DNA of 64,000 bases from Phycisphaerales bacterium (GCA_019744815.1 JAIEUA010000008.1:186001-250000); one strand, 5' to 3'. Shown: positions 1 through 8,974, counted from the first letter of the stretch. The notes: generated from the sequence alone by a model not told the origin. A program made the numbers and translations.

Positions 1-1
1 C

Positions 2-190
2 TTCGGGCCGCTTGTTGCCGCTTCGGTGGCGGCGATCGTGACCGGCCGTTCCGCTCGGACGCGAGACGACCCGCGGTGGATCGAGTATGCGTTTGTTGAC
101 GCGTTGCTTGTCGGGCTGGTGGCGTTTGCCCTGAATGTCTTGCTCTGCCTCGCTGCGGTCGCGATGCTCGTGGCACGCATGCAGGTTTGA
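2..190 (+). CDS. C-terminal end of a membrane protein (partial)
   Basis: The window opens inside a reading frame that runs to a TGA at 188-190 and encodes 62 residues. The fragment is hydrophobic: a first segment of small and aliphatic residues, a charged loop containing RTRDDPRW, and a second long hydrophobic stretch ending in MLVARMQV. This looks like the last two membrane segments of a multi-pass protein. The stop overlaps the earliest possible start (TTG at 187) of the next gene, which suggests the two are co-transcribed. Function cannot be told from this fragment. Confidence 0.55.
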   Translation, partial: FGPLVAASVAAIVTGRSARTRDDPRWIEYAFVDALLVGLVAFALNVLLCLAAVAMLVARMQV

Positions 191-225
191 GAAGTGGCCG
201 GGAGTGCCGCTATTCTGGGAGAGTT

Positions 226-678
226 GTGCAACGCCTCTACTGCCGAAACTGCGGCTACGACCTCTCTCCGATGTTCGCCAAGGGCGAAGAGTCGGGGACG
301 TGCCCGGAATGCGGGGCCGTCGCGCTCATGGAGCGGCTCACCCATCGGCATTGGCGATCGCGGCTCTGGATGGTGTCCCTCGGCACCGGTGCGGCGATCT
401 CGTTCTTCGGGACCGTCTCGCTTCTGTCGTTCTCTTACGCATTCAAAGCCGCGGAAAGGTTGGGGCCGTTAGTCTTGAGTGTGGTGCCGGTCGCGACGCT
501 GGTCGCCGTTGTGGTCGCGGTCTTCAGCTTCCGGCGGCGCGTTCGGATTCATGCGGCGGAGGGCGAGTTCTGGGGGCTCTTGATCGCGATCGGCCTGGTG
601 AGTCTGATCATCAACGCGGCCTTGCATGGCGCGGTTTTTGTTGCGGTGGTATTCGGTTGGATTCTCTGGACGCGGTGA
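226..678 (+). CDS. Zinc-ribbon membrane protein of unknown function
   Basis: A protein of about 150 residues. It starts with a small zinc ribbon, YCRNCGYDL followed by CPECG, and continues with three hydrophobic segments, so the ribbon should sit in the cytoplasm next to a membrane anchor. I chose the GTG at 226 because it places the ribbon at the N-terminus as in the other ribbon proteins here; a TTG at 187 in the same frame overlaps the upstream stop and is the alternative. The same ribbon type recurs at 10188, 11834, 25726 and 44905. No enzymatic motif is visible; function unknown. Confidence 0.65.
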   Translation: MQRLYCRNCGYDLSPMFAKGEESGTCPECGAVALMERLTHRHWRSRLWMVSLGTGAAISFFGTVSLLSFSYAFKAAERLGPLVLSVVPVATLVAVVVAVFSFRRRVRIHAAEGEFWGLLIAIGLVSLIINAALHGAVFVAVVFGWILWTR

Positions 679-719
679 TGGCGGCCATTCACCTGGGCTG
701 TCGCCGCGTACCCTCCCCC

Positions 720-1346
720 ATGGACATCGCTCAGCGCATCGCTCAGTTTGAGAACATGGTTCAGGCCGATCCGACCAACGACATGGCGCACTACTCGCTC
801 GCGGGGGCGTACGCCCAGGCGGGGCGGCATCGCGACGCCGCGGAGAGTTACGTCCGCTGCTTCCGCACCAACCGCGACATGTCCAAGGCGTATCAGCTCG
901 CCGGTGCCGAGTTCATCCAGTGCAACGACACCGTCAGCGCCGCCGAGGTGCTGAAGGAGGGCTACACCGTCGCGGCCCAGCGGGGCGACTTCATGCCCAA
1001 GAAGGCGATCGCCGATCTGCTCAAGCAGCTCAACGTGCCGCTGCCCGAGGTGGCGGGCGCGAAGGAAGAGGTCGCGCTGCCGCCGGGGACGTTTGTGTGC
1101 AAGAAGACGGGGCGGCCGGGGCACCAGCTGCCGCGTCCGCCGTTCAAGGGGCCGATCGGGCAGTGGATCTACGACAACATCTCCAGCGAGACGTGGAAGG
1201 ACTGGATCGGCCAGGGCACGAAGGTCATCAACGAGCTGCGGCTCGACCTCTCCCGCGACGAGCACGCCGAGACGTACGACCAGCACATGCGGGAGTACTT
1301 GGGGATTGATGAGGCGCTGCTGAGAGAGATCGGGGCGAAGGGGTAG
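720..1346 (+). CDS. TPR protein with YggX-like Fe(II)-trafficking domain
   Basis: A 208-residue protein. Residues 1-100 look like tetratricopeptide repeats (MAHYSLAGAYAQAGRHRDAA). Residues 125-196 match the small YggX/oxidative damage protection family: a conserved Cys in FVCKK, then RPPFKGPIGQWIY, W..W, INE.RL and the C-terminal helix. YggX proteins protect iron-sulfur clusters and handle labile Fe(II), and are normally about 90 residues on their own. The N-terminal repeat domain is therefore an unusual addition. The ATG start is supported by a TACCCT hexamer at 709-714, five bases upstream, consistent with a leaderless mRNA. The exact role is inferred from the domain only. Confidence 0.8.
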   Translation: MDIAQRIAQFENMVQADPTNDMAHYSLAGAYAQAGRHRDAAESYVRCFRTNRDMSKAYQLAGAEFIQCNDTVSAAEVLKEGYTVAAQRGDFMPKKAIADLLKQLNVPLPEVAGAKEEVALPPGTFVCKKTGRPGHQLPRPPFKGPIGQWIYDNISSETWKDWIGQGTKVINELRLDLSRDEHAETYDQHMREYLGIDEALLREIGAKG

Positions 1347-1350
1347 ACAA

Positions 1351-1454
1351 AGAGCCAAAGGGCCAAAGGGCCAAATGGCCAAAGGGCCAAATGAAGGCAG
1401 GGGCCGGCGTTTCCAGTGATTTGGCCCTTTGGATCTTTGGCCCTTTGGCCATTT
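1351..1454. repeat. GGCCAAA word repeats forming a long hairpin between convergent genes
   Basis: After the TPR gene the words GGGCCAAA and GGCCAAAT are repeated four times (1351-1392). The inverse words TTTGGCCCTTT are repeated after a 28-bp spacer (1420-1454), so the region folds into a long imperfect hairpin. It lies exactly between two convergent genes and could end transcription from both sides, although it has no U-tract of the usual kind. Confidence 0.6.
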
Positions 1455-1465
1455 CCACCGCTGAC

Positions 1466-2002
1466 TCAGCTGCCCAGATCGCGGTAGTAGTACGTCGTCC
1501 CGCACTCCGCTCCATCCGGCATCAGCGCGAACCGCGGCACGTCGCCCACCTTGATCCAGCCGAGCCGCTCGTACAAACGCGATGCGTCGCCGCCGGTGAC
1601 GGCGTCGAGCACCAGCAGCGTGCGGCCGCGCTTCTTTGCTTCCACTTCCGCGGTGCGCATGAGCGCTTCGCCGAGGCCGCGGCGTCGGGCCCGCCGGTGC
1701 ACCAGCATCTTCGCGACGTCCGCTCGGTGCGGCTGATTCTCCGGCAGGTCGAGGATCAACTGCACCGTGCCGCAGATGCCGTGTGCGTCCTCGGCGATCA
1801 GCACCACCCGCTCGCCCGCGGCAGCGCCGGCCGCGACCTTGGTCCAGAACGCCAGCGCCCGCTCCCGCGTCAGCGGCAGCATGAAACTCACCGACGCGCC
1901 GCCCTCGACGCAATCGATCAGCACCTCCGCCAACTGCGCGATGTGCGACGCCTCGAGCCGCGGCAGAGTTCGAATGACGATGTCAGCGTCCTTGTCGGGC
2001 AT
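1466..2002 (-). CDS. GNAT family N-acetyltransferase
   Basis: A 178-residue protein with the GNAT fold: the acetyl-CoA binding motif appears as VHRRARRRGLGEALM, followed by AEVEAKKRGRTLLVLD and the terminal strand-helix SRLYERLGWIKVGDVP. GNAT enzymes move acetyl from acetyl-CoA to an amino group; the substrate cannot be read from the sequence. The ATG at 2002 starts just before the first conserved strand (IVIRTL); the longer open frame upstream is arginine/glycine-rich and not protein-like. It converges on the TPR gene across the hairpin at 1351-1454. Confidence 0.85.
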   Translation of the reverse strand: MPDKDADIVIRTLPRLEASHIAQLAEVLIDCVEGGASVSFMLPLTRERALAFWTKVAAGAAAGERVVLIAEDAHGICGTVQLILDLPENQPHRADVAKMLVHRRARRRGLGEALMRTAEVEAKKRGRTLLVLDAVTGGDASRLYERLGWIKVGDVPRFALMPDGAECGTTYYYRDLGS

Positions 2003-2079
2003 GGCACACGTCCTCGATCTCTCCCTGAAGCCATCGTCTCCGCGCCACTCCGCCCCTCCGCGTTCTCTCCGGCCATTCT

Positions 2080-2418
2080 TTAAGGCCGCACCCGCTCCGG
2101 ATCCGGGAAATCCCGCCACAGCGCGCTCTTGAAGTCCGTCACCGCCGCGTACTCGGGAATGTGCAACCGCTCCACCTCGCCACTACGGGTCGCGACGTGA
2201 CTGAACGCCGCATCAAGCTGCGCGAGATTCTCCGCCCAGACCGTGATGTTGAACTCGCCGAGCGATTCAGGCCCGAAGCCGAACTTGCGGCGTTTGAGCG
2301 TCCAGCCCGCGATCATGCCCTGGTTCTTCAGGTAGTCCAAGTACGCCCGCACCGCCTCGGCGAACTCGAGGTCTTTGCGGGAATCTTTGATATTCACCCA
2401 CATGTCGTAGTAGTTCAT
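2080..2418 (-). CDS. DUF6614-like small protein
   Basis: A 112-residue protein beginning MNYYDMWVNIKDS and ending WRDFPDPERVRP. The arrangement (Y-x-M-W-x-N-x-K-D-S, RRKFGFGPESLGEF, ATRSGEVE, FPDP) matches from memory the uncharacterised DUF6614 family, which has a dimeric alpha/beta ferredoxin-like look. A TATGTT hexamer at 2425-2430, six bases before the ATG, supports this start and suggests a leaderless mRNA. The gene stands 77 bp upstream of the acetyltransferase on the same strand. No activity is known to me. Confidence 0.75.
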   Translation of the reverse strand: MNYYDMWVNIKDSRKDLEFAEAVRAYLDYLKNQGMIAGWTLKRRKFGFGPESLGEFNITVWAENLAQLDAAFSHVATRSGEVERLHIPEYAAVTDFKSALWRDFPDPERVRP

Positions 2419-2463
2419 GCCGCCAACATAGCACCCGACGGACCTTGGCACCAAGAATCCCCC

Positions 2464-2763
2464 ATGCGACGCGGCCAGACCAGACGCCCCAACGACTCGG
2501 ACCCCGAAGCGCTCAGCAAGCAGCAGCTGCTGGATGCCGCGGGGATCTCGTCCAAGATCTTCGACTCCATCCGCAAGGCTGCCCGTATCAAGGGCCCGTC
2601 CCACGGCGGGCTCGAGTGGATGTTCTCCAAGCCCGAGGTCGAGGCGCTCATACGCAAGGCCGACAGCGGGCTCTTTACCGAGCGCGGGAAGCCGGCGGCG
2701 GAGGCGTGGCGGGCGCTCTTGCGCGGCGAAGGGCTTGAAGAAGAAGCCTCGGAGGACGAGTAG
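2464..2763 (+). CDS. Small protein with HTH-like region, function unknown
   Basis: A 99-residue acidic-ended protein. The middle part, KQQLLDAAGISSKIFDSIRK followed by GLEWMFSKPEVEALI, resembles a MerR/excisionase-type winged helix in which the first helices read DNA; this is a weak, pattern-based reading. It is transcribed divergently from the DUF6614-like gene and ends 3 bp before the stop of the convergent ABC gene. Likely a nucleic-acid-binding accessory protein, but I do not recognise the family. Confidence 0.55.
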   Translation: MRRGQTRRPNDSDPEALSKQQLLDAAGISSKIFDSIRKAARIKGPSHGGLEWMFSKPEVEALIRKADSGLFTERGKPAAEAWRALLRGEGLEEEASEDE

Positions 2764-2766
2764 CCG

Positions 2767-3582
2767 CTAGCGATCGCCGGGGCGTTGGTGGAGGAATGAC
2801 ATCTGCTCGAGGTACGGGCGGATGTGGGGGTCGTCGCTGGCGAGGAACTGAGCGAAGTCGCCGTCGAACCGGACGCGGCCCTCGAAGAGCATCACGACGC
2901 GGGGCTCGAGGCTTCGGAGCAATCCGGTGTCGTGGGTGACGACGAGGGTGGTGCGGGGGATGTTGATCGCGGGGCGAGACAGATGCGTGGAGCGGATCAG
3001 CTCGTGGATCTGGCGGGACATCTCGGGGTCCAGGCCCGCGGTGGGTTCGTCGTAGAAGACGAGTGCTGGGTCCATGACGAGAGCGCGGGCGATGGCGACC
3101 CGCTTGGCCATGCCGCCGGAGAGTTCTTCGCGGTCGCGCGAGAGCACGTCGTCGGGCACCAGACCGACGTCGGTGAGCGCTTTGCGGGCGAGGGGCATGA
3201 TGCGGGCGTCGTCCCACTCGTGGATCTCGCGTGGCCACAGCGCGAGGTTGTGGAAGACCGTGCCCGAGAGCAGGGCGTTGCGCTGGAAGACGATGGCCCA
3301 GTGGACGCGGATGCGGTCCATCGCGTCCTCGTCGAGGGTGGCGAGGTCGCGCAGGGGCGAGCCGGGCGTCTCGTGATCGGCGACGAGCACGCGTCCGGAA
3401 TCGGGTTGGTGATGGCCGAAGATGTGCTGGAGCAAGACGGTCTTGCCGCAGCCCGAGCCGCCGACGATGGCGACGATCTCGCCCCGATTGATGGTGAGAT
3501 CGACGCCTCGGAGCACGGGGCGACCGTCGAAGGCCTTGTGCAGGTCTTCGATCACGATCTCGCGGTCTTCGAGCGGTGGCAT
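2767..3582 (-). CDS. ABC transporter ATPase, MlaF-like
   Basis: A 271-residue ATP-binding subunit. It shows the Walker A GGSGCGKT, the Q-loop in FQRNALLSG, the signature LSGGMAKRVAIARAL, the Walker B LVFYDEPTAGLDP and the H-loop VVTHD. The Q-loop followed by ALLSG...TVFHN and the AKRVAIARAL wording are typical of the MlaF/Ttg2A group, which powers phospholipid movement between inner and outer membranes. The usual permease (MlaE) and MCE-domain partner are not adjacent, so the assignment to lipid transport is an inference. A TAGCAT hexamer six bases before the ATG (3589-3594) suggests leaderless transcription. Confidence 0.85.
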   Translation of the reverse strand: MPPLEDREIVIEDLHKAFDGRPVLRGVDLTINRGEIVAIVGGSGCGKTVLLQHIFGHHQPDSGRVLVADHETPGSPLRDLATLDEDAMDRIRVHWAIVFQRNALLSGTVFHNLALWPREIHEWDDARIMPLARKALTDVGLVPDDVLSRDREELSGGMAKRVAIARALVMDPALVFYDEPTAGLDPEMSRQIHELIRSTHLSRPAINIPRTTLVVTHDTGLLRSLEPRVVMLFEGRVRFDGDFAQFLASDDPHIRPYLEQMSFLHQRPGDR

Positions 3583-3644
3583 CGTGTGATGCTAGTGACG
3601 CTGCGACCCGGGACACCAAAGGAGTCGTTCGGTCTTCGATCCGA

Positions 3645-4229
3645 TCAGTCGTCGAGCCCCATCGCGTGGTGGCCTTCCTCGCGGAGCTTGCCGAGCGCGG
3701 CCATCGCTGCTTTGGCATCGTCGGTCTTCCCCGCGGCGACGGCCTCTTCGAGCTCGATGAGTTTGCGGAGCGTGGAGAGGAGGTGGACGCGGTAATCGTC
3801 CGCCAGACGCGCCTTGGACGCGGCGTCGTTGGCCTTCTTCTCCAGAACGTCTTTGGGGATCCCCGCGCCCTTGGCCTGGATGCAGCCGCGCTGGGCGTCG
3901 TTGATGAGCTTGAGGTTGTCGTCGCGTTTGCTGGCGTCGCTGATCTGGCCGTTGAGAGCCTTGAGGCTTCGTTCGATGGCTTTCATGGAACCTTCGACGC
4001 TCACGCGACGCTCGCCGCCGCCGGGGCGACCGTCCTGACCGGGGCCGCGGCGTTCTTCGGGGCGAGGGGGCTGGCCGGCCTGATTCTCGGATGGCTTCTC
4101 GGCGGGCTTCTCGGATGGCTGCTGCATCGCGACGGGCGCGACGGAAGTCGCGGCGGGGCGGAAGAACGCGAGCGGGGCGGCGGCCGCGAGACCGACAGCA
4201 ACCACGAGGCACAGAGGGCAGACGCGCAT
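3645..4229 (-). CDS. Exported cytochrome b562-like four-helix protein
   Basis: A 194-residue protein with an N-terminal signal sequence (MRVCPLCLVVAVGLAAAAP), a Pro/Glu/Gly-rich linker, and a C-terminal helical domain of about 110 residues. The domain has the cytochrome b562 layout: a Met near the start of helix 1 (SMKAIERSLKAL) and a His in the last helix (EEGHHAMG), the positions that bind heme in the family, plus the AKGAGIPKDVLEKK turn. Many family members do not bind heme, so heme binding is not assured. The gene is divergent from the glycine-rich secreted protein at 4443, sharing a 213-bp promoter region. Confidence 0.7.
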   Translation of the reverse strand: MRVCPLCLVVAVGLAAAAPLAFFRPAATSVAPVAMQQPSEKPAEKPSENQAGQPPRPEERRGPGQDGRPGGGERRVSVEGSMKAIERSLKALNGQISDASKRDDNLKLINDAQRGCIQAKGAGIPKDVLEKKANDAASKARLADDYRVHLLSTLRKLIELEEAVAAGKTDDAKAAMAALGKLREEGHHAMGLDD

Positions 4230-4442
4230 GCAGCAAGCTCCTGAAAACGTGGCGAAAACCCACCCAGACGCTCCCGCGAAGGGTACCAGAGTAAAGCATC
4301 CAATTTGTGACAAAGTTCGGTCCTGGGGGCAATTGTTCTTCGGATCGGGCGTTGGACGAGGGTTGCAGGACGCCGCGCGGTGGTTGCGCTCAGGGCGTTC
4401 GAACGGGGTGGTATGCTGCAGTCTTCACCGAAGGAGATCCCC

Positions 4443-5312
4443 ATGCGTCGCTGTTCCATCGTCGTCACCTCGCTGATCGCCGCGCTGTCTTTGCCCGCGC
4501 TGGCGCAGCAAGAGCAGAAGCCCGCCAACCCGGACAAGCCCGCGCAGGGCGACCGCCCGCAGCGGCAGCGCAATCAGGACGGCCAGCCCGGTGGTGGTGG
4601 GGGTGGTGGTGGCGGGCGTCAGGGCATGGGCGGCCCGCAGCTCAACCCCGAGCGATCCGCCGCGGCGTGGAAGCTCCAGGCCGAGGGAGTTGCGAAGCGA
4701 TTCGATCTGGATCCGACCAGCACGACCACGCTGGTCGACGCGTATGCCGCGGCCCGCAAGGAGAATCAGGCCGTCGCCGACAAGGCCCGCGAAGAGATGC
4801 GCAAGGAGATGGAGAACGACAGCGGCGGCGACCGCCGGGAGACGATGCGCAAGATGATGGTGAAGCAGGACGAGATCCAGACCGCGTCGCGCGAGTCGCT
4901 CAAGAAGGCGATCTCGGGCGTGCTCAAAGGCGAGCAGCTCGACAAGGCGATGAAGTCGCTCGGCTCGTTCAATCGTCAGTGGGACCAGGCGGTGGACGCC
5001 GTTGCGTTCTTCAAGCTCGACGCCTCCAAGCAGCAGAAGGCGCTCGAGGCGATCGAGGACTACACGCTCGCCCAGACCGAGATCGGCAACAAGATGCGGG
5101 CGATGTTCGAGATCGGCGATATGAGCGGCGGGCAGAAACTCCGCGAGGAGATGGATAGCGCGCGGAAGACCTGCATCGAGGCCGTGAAGCCGATGCTGAC
5201 CCAGGAGCAGGCGATCAAGTTCGAGGAATCGCTCCCGCGCGGCATGGGCGGGATGCGCGGCCCGGGCGGTGGTTGGGGCGGTGGTGGCGGCGGTCCTCGC
5301 GGCGGCAACTGA
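4443..5312 (+). CDS. Secreted Gly-rich protein with Spy/CpxP-like helices
   Basis: A 289-residue protein with a clear signal peptide ending ALSLPALAQQ, a low-complexity linker with a run of nine glycines, a charged helical body (residues about 60-265), and a Gly/Arg-rich tail. The body contains repeated helix pairs and the motif LTQEQAIKFEESL, which recalls the LTxxQ motif of the Spy/CpxP periplasmic stress chaperones; this is a resemblance, not a firm assignment. The start is fixed by a strong Shine-Dalgarno AAGGAGA 6 bp before the ATG, one of the few good ones in this window. A perfect intrinsic terminator follows at 5336. Confidence 0.75.
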   Translation: MRRCSIVVTSLIAALSLPALAQQEQKPANPDKPAQGDRPQRQRNQDGQPGGGGGGGGGRQGMGGPQLNPERSAAAWKLQAEGVAKRFDLDPTSTTTLVDAYAAARKENQAVADKAREEMRKEMENDSGGDRRETMRKMMVKQDEIQTASRESLKKAISGVLKGEQLDKAMKSLGSFNRQWDQAVDAVAFFKLDASKQQKALEAIEDYTLAQTEIGNKMRAMFEIGDMSGGQKLREEMDSARKTCIEAVKPMLTQEQAIKFEESLPRGMGGMRGPGGGWGGGGGGPRGGN

Positions 5313-5335
5313 AACGCATTCGCGTAGTATCAGTA

Positions 5336-5361
5336 GGACCGGCTTCCAGCCGGTCCTTTTT
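5336..5361 (+). terminator. Rho-independent terminator (repeat-A-like hairpin)
   Basis: A perfect 9-bp stem GGACCGGCT / AGCCGGTCC with a 3-nt loop is followed by TTTTT. It closes the 4443 gene. The stem is a variant of the repeat A palindrome found elsewhere in the window, which suggests that repeat A copies can serve as terminators. Confidence 0.85.
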
Positions 5362-5390
5362 ATTTGCTGAGAATCGCATGGCTTCATTTC

Positions 5391-5500
5391 GGGTGCCACG
5401 GCTTGGCGGCTAGGAGCCAAGCCGTGCTTTGGTGACTTGGAAGCAGTTGTTCCAGGCCGCATCAGTCGCGCCGTGCCGAGCCACGGCGGACTGATGGCAC
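5391..5500. repeat. Double-hairpin intergenic repeat (CATCAGTC family), copy 1
   Basis: Two hairpins stand side by side. The first is a perfect 11-bp stem CACGGCTTGGC / GCCAAGCCGTG (5397-5426). The second starts with CATCAGTC and closes with GACTGATG (5460-5496). The second hairpin and its flank AGGCCGCATCAGTCGCGC are repeated near 21401. The element begins GGGTGCCA and ends TGGCACC, like short inverted ends. Confidence 0.65.
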
Positions 5501-5510
5501 CATGCATGAT

Positions 5511-5541
5511 TTGCAGCGGCGTTTGCGGCGGTCGGTACACT
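5511..5541 (+). promoter_or_regulatory. Candidate sigma70-type promoter of the aldo/keto reductase gene
   Basis: TTGCAG (5511-5516) and TACACT (5536-5541) are spaced by 19 bp, 16 bp ahead of the ATG at 5558. The gene has a short leader with GAGG before the start. The spacing is a little long, so the call is tentative. Confidence 0.4.
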
Positions 5542-5557
5542 CTGCTTGAGGTGCCCC

Positions 5558-6616
5558 ATGTCAGAATTCTCTCGCCGTGCGTTGCTTCAATCCTCCGCGG
5601 CTCTTGCGATCGGTGGGCTCGCGTGGCGAACCCACGCCGGGCAGGCTGCATCGAAGGGTGACGCCTCACACGCATCCTCAGACACAGGTGACACCATCGA
5701 ACATCGCACTTTCGGAAAGACTGGGCTCTCGGTCGCCGTGCTCGGCTTCGGCGGGGCGGAGATCGGGTACGAGAACACGGATCAGAAGACCGTCGACGAG
5801 CTGCTGAACGCGGCGCTGGACGCGGGGCTGAATGTCGTGGACACCGCGGAGTGCTACATCAACTCCGAGGAGCAGATCGCGCGGGCGATTGGGCACCGGC
5901 GGAAGGAGTATCACCTCTTTACCAAGGTCGGCCACTGGGTGCCCGACGGCCAGCCCAAGGACTACGCCTGGACCAAGGACGGCGTGCTCGCGTCGATCGA
6001 ACGCAGCCTGAAGCGGCTCAACACCGACGTCGTCGAGCTGGTGCAATTGCACTCGTGCAACATCGACATCCTGAAGCGCGGCGAGTGCATCGAGGGGCTG
6101 GAGGCCGCGAAGAAGGCGGGCAAGACCAAGTTCATCGGCTACTCCGGCGACTCGGTCGCGGCCCGGCACGCGGTGGAGACCGGGCGCTTCGACACGCTGC
6201 AGACGTCGGTGAACATCTGCGACCAGCAGTCGATCGAGCTGACGCTGCCGCTCGCGAAAGAGAAGAACATGGGCGTGATCGCCAAGCGCCCGATCGCGAA
6301 CGCGGTGTGGCGGTATGACTCTCCGCCCAAGAACGATTACCACAGCGAGTATTACAGCCGCATTCAGAAGCTGGCGTACGACTTTGCCAAGGGTGACAAG
6401 GCGAAGGACGCTGGCCCCGATGGCGCCGGCGGTATCGCGCTTCGGTTCACGCTGATGCAGCACGTGCATACCGCGATCGTCGGCACGAGCAACCCGAAGC
6501 GATGGAGTCAGAACGCGGGGCTCACGAAGGCGGGGCCGCTGAGCGAGGCGCAGCTCAAGGCGATTCGTGAGACGTGGAAGAAGACCGCTCCGGAGAGCTG
6601 GGTCGGTCAGGTCTGA
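5558..6616 (+). CDS. Tat-exported aldo/keto reductase
   Basis: A 352-residue protein. It starts with a twin-arginine signal (MSEFSRRALLQSSAALAIGG), so it should be folded with its NADP(H) before export. The rest is a complete aldo/keto reductase barrel: LSVAVLGFGGAEIG, the catalytic Asp and Tyr in DTAECY (about 95-100), the Lys in LFTKVGH, the His in LVQLHSC, and the cofactor-binding GTSNPK near the C-terminus. Substrate unknown; Tat-exported members of this family are common in planctomycetes. The ATG with GAGG upstream is preferred over the in-frame TTG at 5546. Downstream lies the first composite repeat. Confidence 0.9.
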   Translation: MSEFSRRALLQSSAALAIGGLAWRTHAGQAASKGDASHASSDTGDTIEHRTFGKTGLSVAVLGFGGAEIGYENTDQKTVDELLNAALDAGLNVVDTAECYINSEEQIARAIGHRRKEYHLFTKVGHWVPDGQPKDYAWTKDGVLASIERSLKRLNTDVVELVQLHSCNIDILKRGECIEGLEAAKKAGKTKFIGYSGDSVAARHAVETGRFDTLQTSVNICDQQSIELTLPLAKEKNMGVIAKRPIANAVWRYDSPPKNDYHSEYYSRIQKLAYDFAKGDKAKDAGPDGAGGIALRFTLMQHVHTAIVGTSNPKRWSQNAGLTKAGPLSEAQLKAIRETWKKTAPESWVGQV

Positions 6617-6630
6617 GGCCGGGAACGGAC

Positions 6631-6801
6631 GGGGGCGGGGCCTTCCAGGCCCCGCGTGTGTGTCGCTCTCTATTGACAGTGGGACCGGCCTCCGGCCGGT
6701 CTTCTCCAATGTGAGCGTGCGACGACCGGCCGGAGGCCGGTCCCACTGGTGCTATCGGGATCGTTCTTGTCTTTCGTCGGGGCCTGGAAGGCCCCGCCCC
6801 C
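6631..6801. repeat. Composite palindromic repeat B>A>...<A<B, copy 1
   Basis: This 171-bp element consists of repeat B (core GGGGCCTTCCAGGCCCC, 6631-6655), repeat A (core GACCGGCCTCCGGCCGGTC, 6681-6701), a 22-bp spacer, inverted repeat A (6724-6744) and inverted repeat B (6778-6801). Each unit is itself a palindrome and the whole is a nested inverted repeat. The same order recurs at 49593-49765. It sits between the aldo/keto reductase and the metK terminator. Confidence 0.85.
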
Positions 6802-6840
6802 GCGCGAGATGGCCCCGTGTCCACGGCTGCCACGCCATGA

Positions 6841-6867
6841 AAAAACCCCGAGGCAAGCCTCGGGGTT
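6841..6867 (-). terminator. metK terminator
   Basis: On the minus strand an 11-bp stem AACCCCGAGGC / GCCTCGGGGTT with a 2-nt loop is followed by a run of Ts (complement of the A-run at 6839-6845). It lies 25 bp after the metK stop. Confidence 0.85.
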
Positions 6868-6891
6868 CTTGAAGTCAACTCAGGTGCTGAC

Positions 6892-8067
<1,176 letters not shown>

Positions 8068-8292
8068 GAGAGACTCCGAGAGAACCGCGGCCACGGGATC
8101 AGAAGACCAGCTTCGTCCCGAGTGCCGCCAATCGCACACCGTTCCTTTGCGCTCGCGGCACCGAGCCGCGACGCGCTTCTGACTCCAACTTCATCCCGCA
8201 CCCCTTGCCTTGCTCCATCGAGCTGGAGAAGGAGTTATTCAATCGTCCCGTGAGGGCCCAGACCATAGGCGGAGGGGTCGAAACTATCCATC
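8068..8292 (-). other. Long leader region of metK
   Basis: About 225 bp between the metK start and the palindrome. On the minus strand I looked for SAM-I/IV, SAM-II and SAH riboswitch landmarks and did not see them. Short GC-rich helices are possible, such as CTCCAGCTCGATGGAG, but no conserved RNA fold was recognised. No open frame here looks like a protein. Confidence 0.35.
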
Positions 8293-8318
8293 CATTCATC
8301 CGCATATGCGGATGAATG
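8293..8318. promoter_or_regulatory. 26-bp perfect palindrome upstream of metK (operator candidate)
   Basis: The half-site CATTCATCCGCAT is followed immediately by its exact complement, giving 13 bp per arm with no spacer. It lies 226 bp before metK and 90 bp beyond the terminator of the next gene, so metK is the only plausible target. Perfect symmetric operators with a CGCATATGCG centre fit ArsR-type regulators such as SahR, described for methionine-cycle genes; that link is inferred from memory and needs testing. Confidence 0.65.
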
Positions 8319-8407
8319 TGGGCTTGTCGTGCGTGGCGTTCGTGCTTGCGGGGTCGCGGGCGGCGCCGGCGCGGGATCGCAAGGCCAAAAGCCGGATGCC
8401 AAAAGGA

Positions 8408-8432
8408 AAACCGGGCGACGAGCGCCCGGTTT
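8408..8432 (-). terminator. Terminator of the 8457 gene
   Basis: A 10-bp stem AAACCGGGCG / CGCCCGGTTT with a 5-nt loop, followed on the minus strand by TCCTTTT. It is 25 bp past the stop codon. Confidence 0.8.
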
Positions 8433-8456
8433 CGTGGATTCGAGATGTCACTCGAT

Positions 8457-8810
8457 TCAGCGACGGCGACGCGCGAGGGCGAGGCCGGCGATGCCCAGGC
8501 CGGCGAGAGCGCCGGGGGCGGGGATCACGGCGGTGCCGACGCCGGGGGTGCTGTCATCGGAGCCAACGTTGCCGAACTCGGCCGCGGGGGCGAAGATGGC
8601 GGCGTTGCCGAGGCCGGCGGGCACGTTGATCGCGGACTCGTCGACGACGACGGTCTGGATGGCGCCTTCGGCGGCCTTCGCGGGGAAGGCGGCCGGGGCC
8701 GAGGACACGGTGATCTGACCGGACTGGCCGTTGTTCATGATGAACTCGGCCTGAGCCATCGAGGCGAGCCCGACGACGCCGGCAACAATAACAACGCAAC
8801 GCTTGGACAT
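8457..8810 (-). CDS. Small exported protein with PEP-CTERM-type sorting signal
   Basis: A 117-residue protein with an N-terminal signal peptide (MSKRCVVIVAGVVGLASMAQA) and a C-terminal tripartite signal: IPAPGA, a hydrophobic LAGLGIAGLAL and a basic ARRRR end. This is the layout recognised by exosortase-like systems (PEP-CTERM and related), which cut and anchor or release the protein at the outer surface. The middle part is short, acidic and unlike anything I recognise. It is followed by its own terminator; the next gene upstream (9033) has the same kind of tail. No exosortase gene lies in this window. Confidence 0.8.
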   Translation of the reverse strand: MSKRCVVIVAGVVGLASMAQAEFIMNNGQSGQITVSSAPAAFPAKAAEGAIQTVVVDESAINVPAGLGNAAIFAPAAEFGNVGSDDSTPGVGTAVIPAPGALAGLGIAGLALARRRR

Positions 8811-8974
8811 GGTCGAGCTCCTGAAAAGAGCGCAGTCACAATCGCCCACCGACGGCGTGATGGCTCGGGTCAAACATGCCACAGAAAGCACAACCCGACC
8901 AGTCGTTCTAGACGTTCCAGACAAGATCCTCGGAAAAGTCGGGCGGCGGCGGACGTTACAAGACGCTCGGGCCA

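Noticed and set aside
8068..8292. SAM or SAH riboswitch in the metK leader
   Set aside because: None of the conserved sequence landmarks of SAM-I, SAM-II, SAM-IV or SAH riboswitches is visible; the palindrome upstream points to protein-based control instead.
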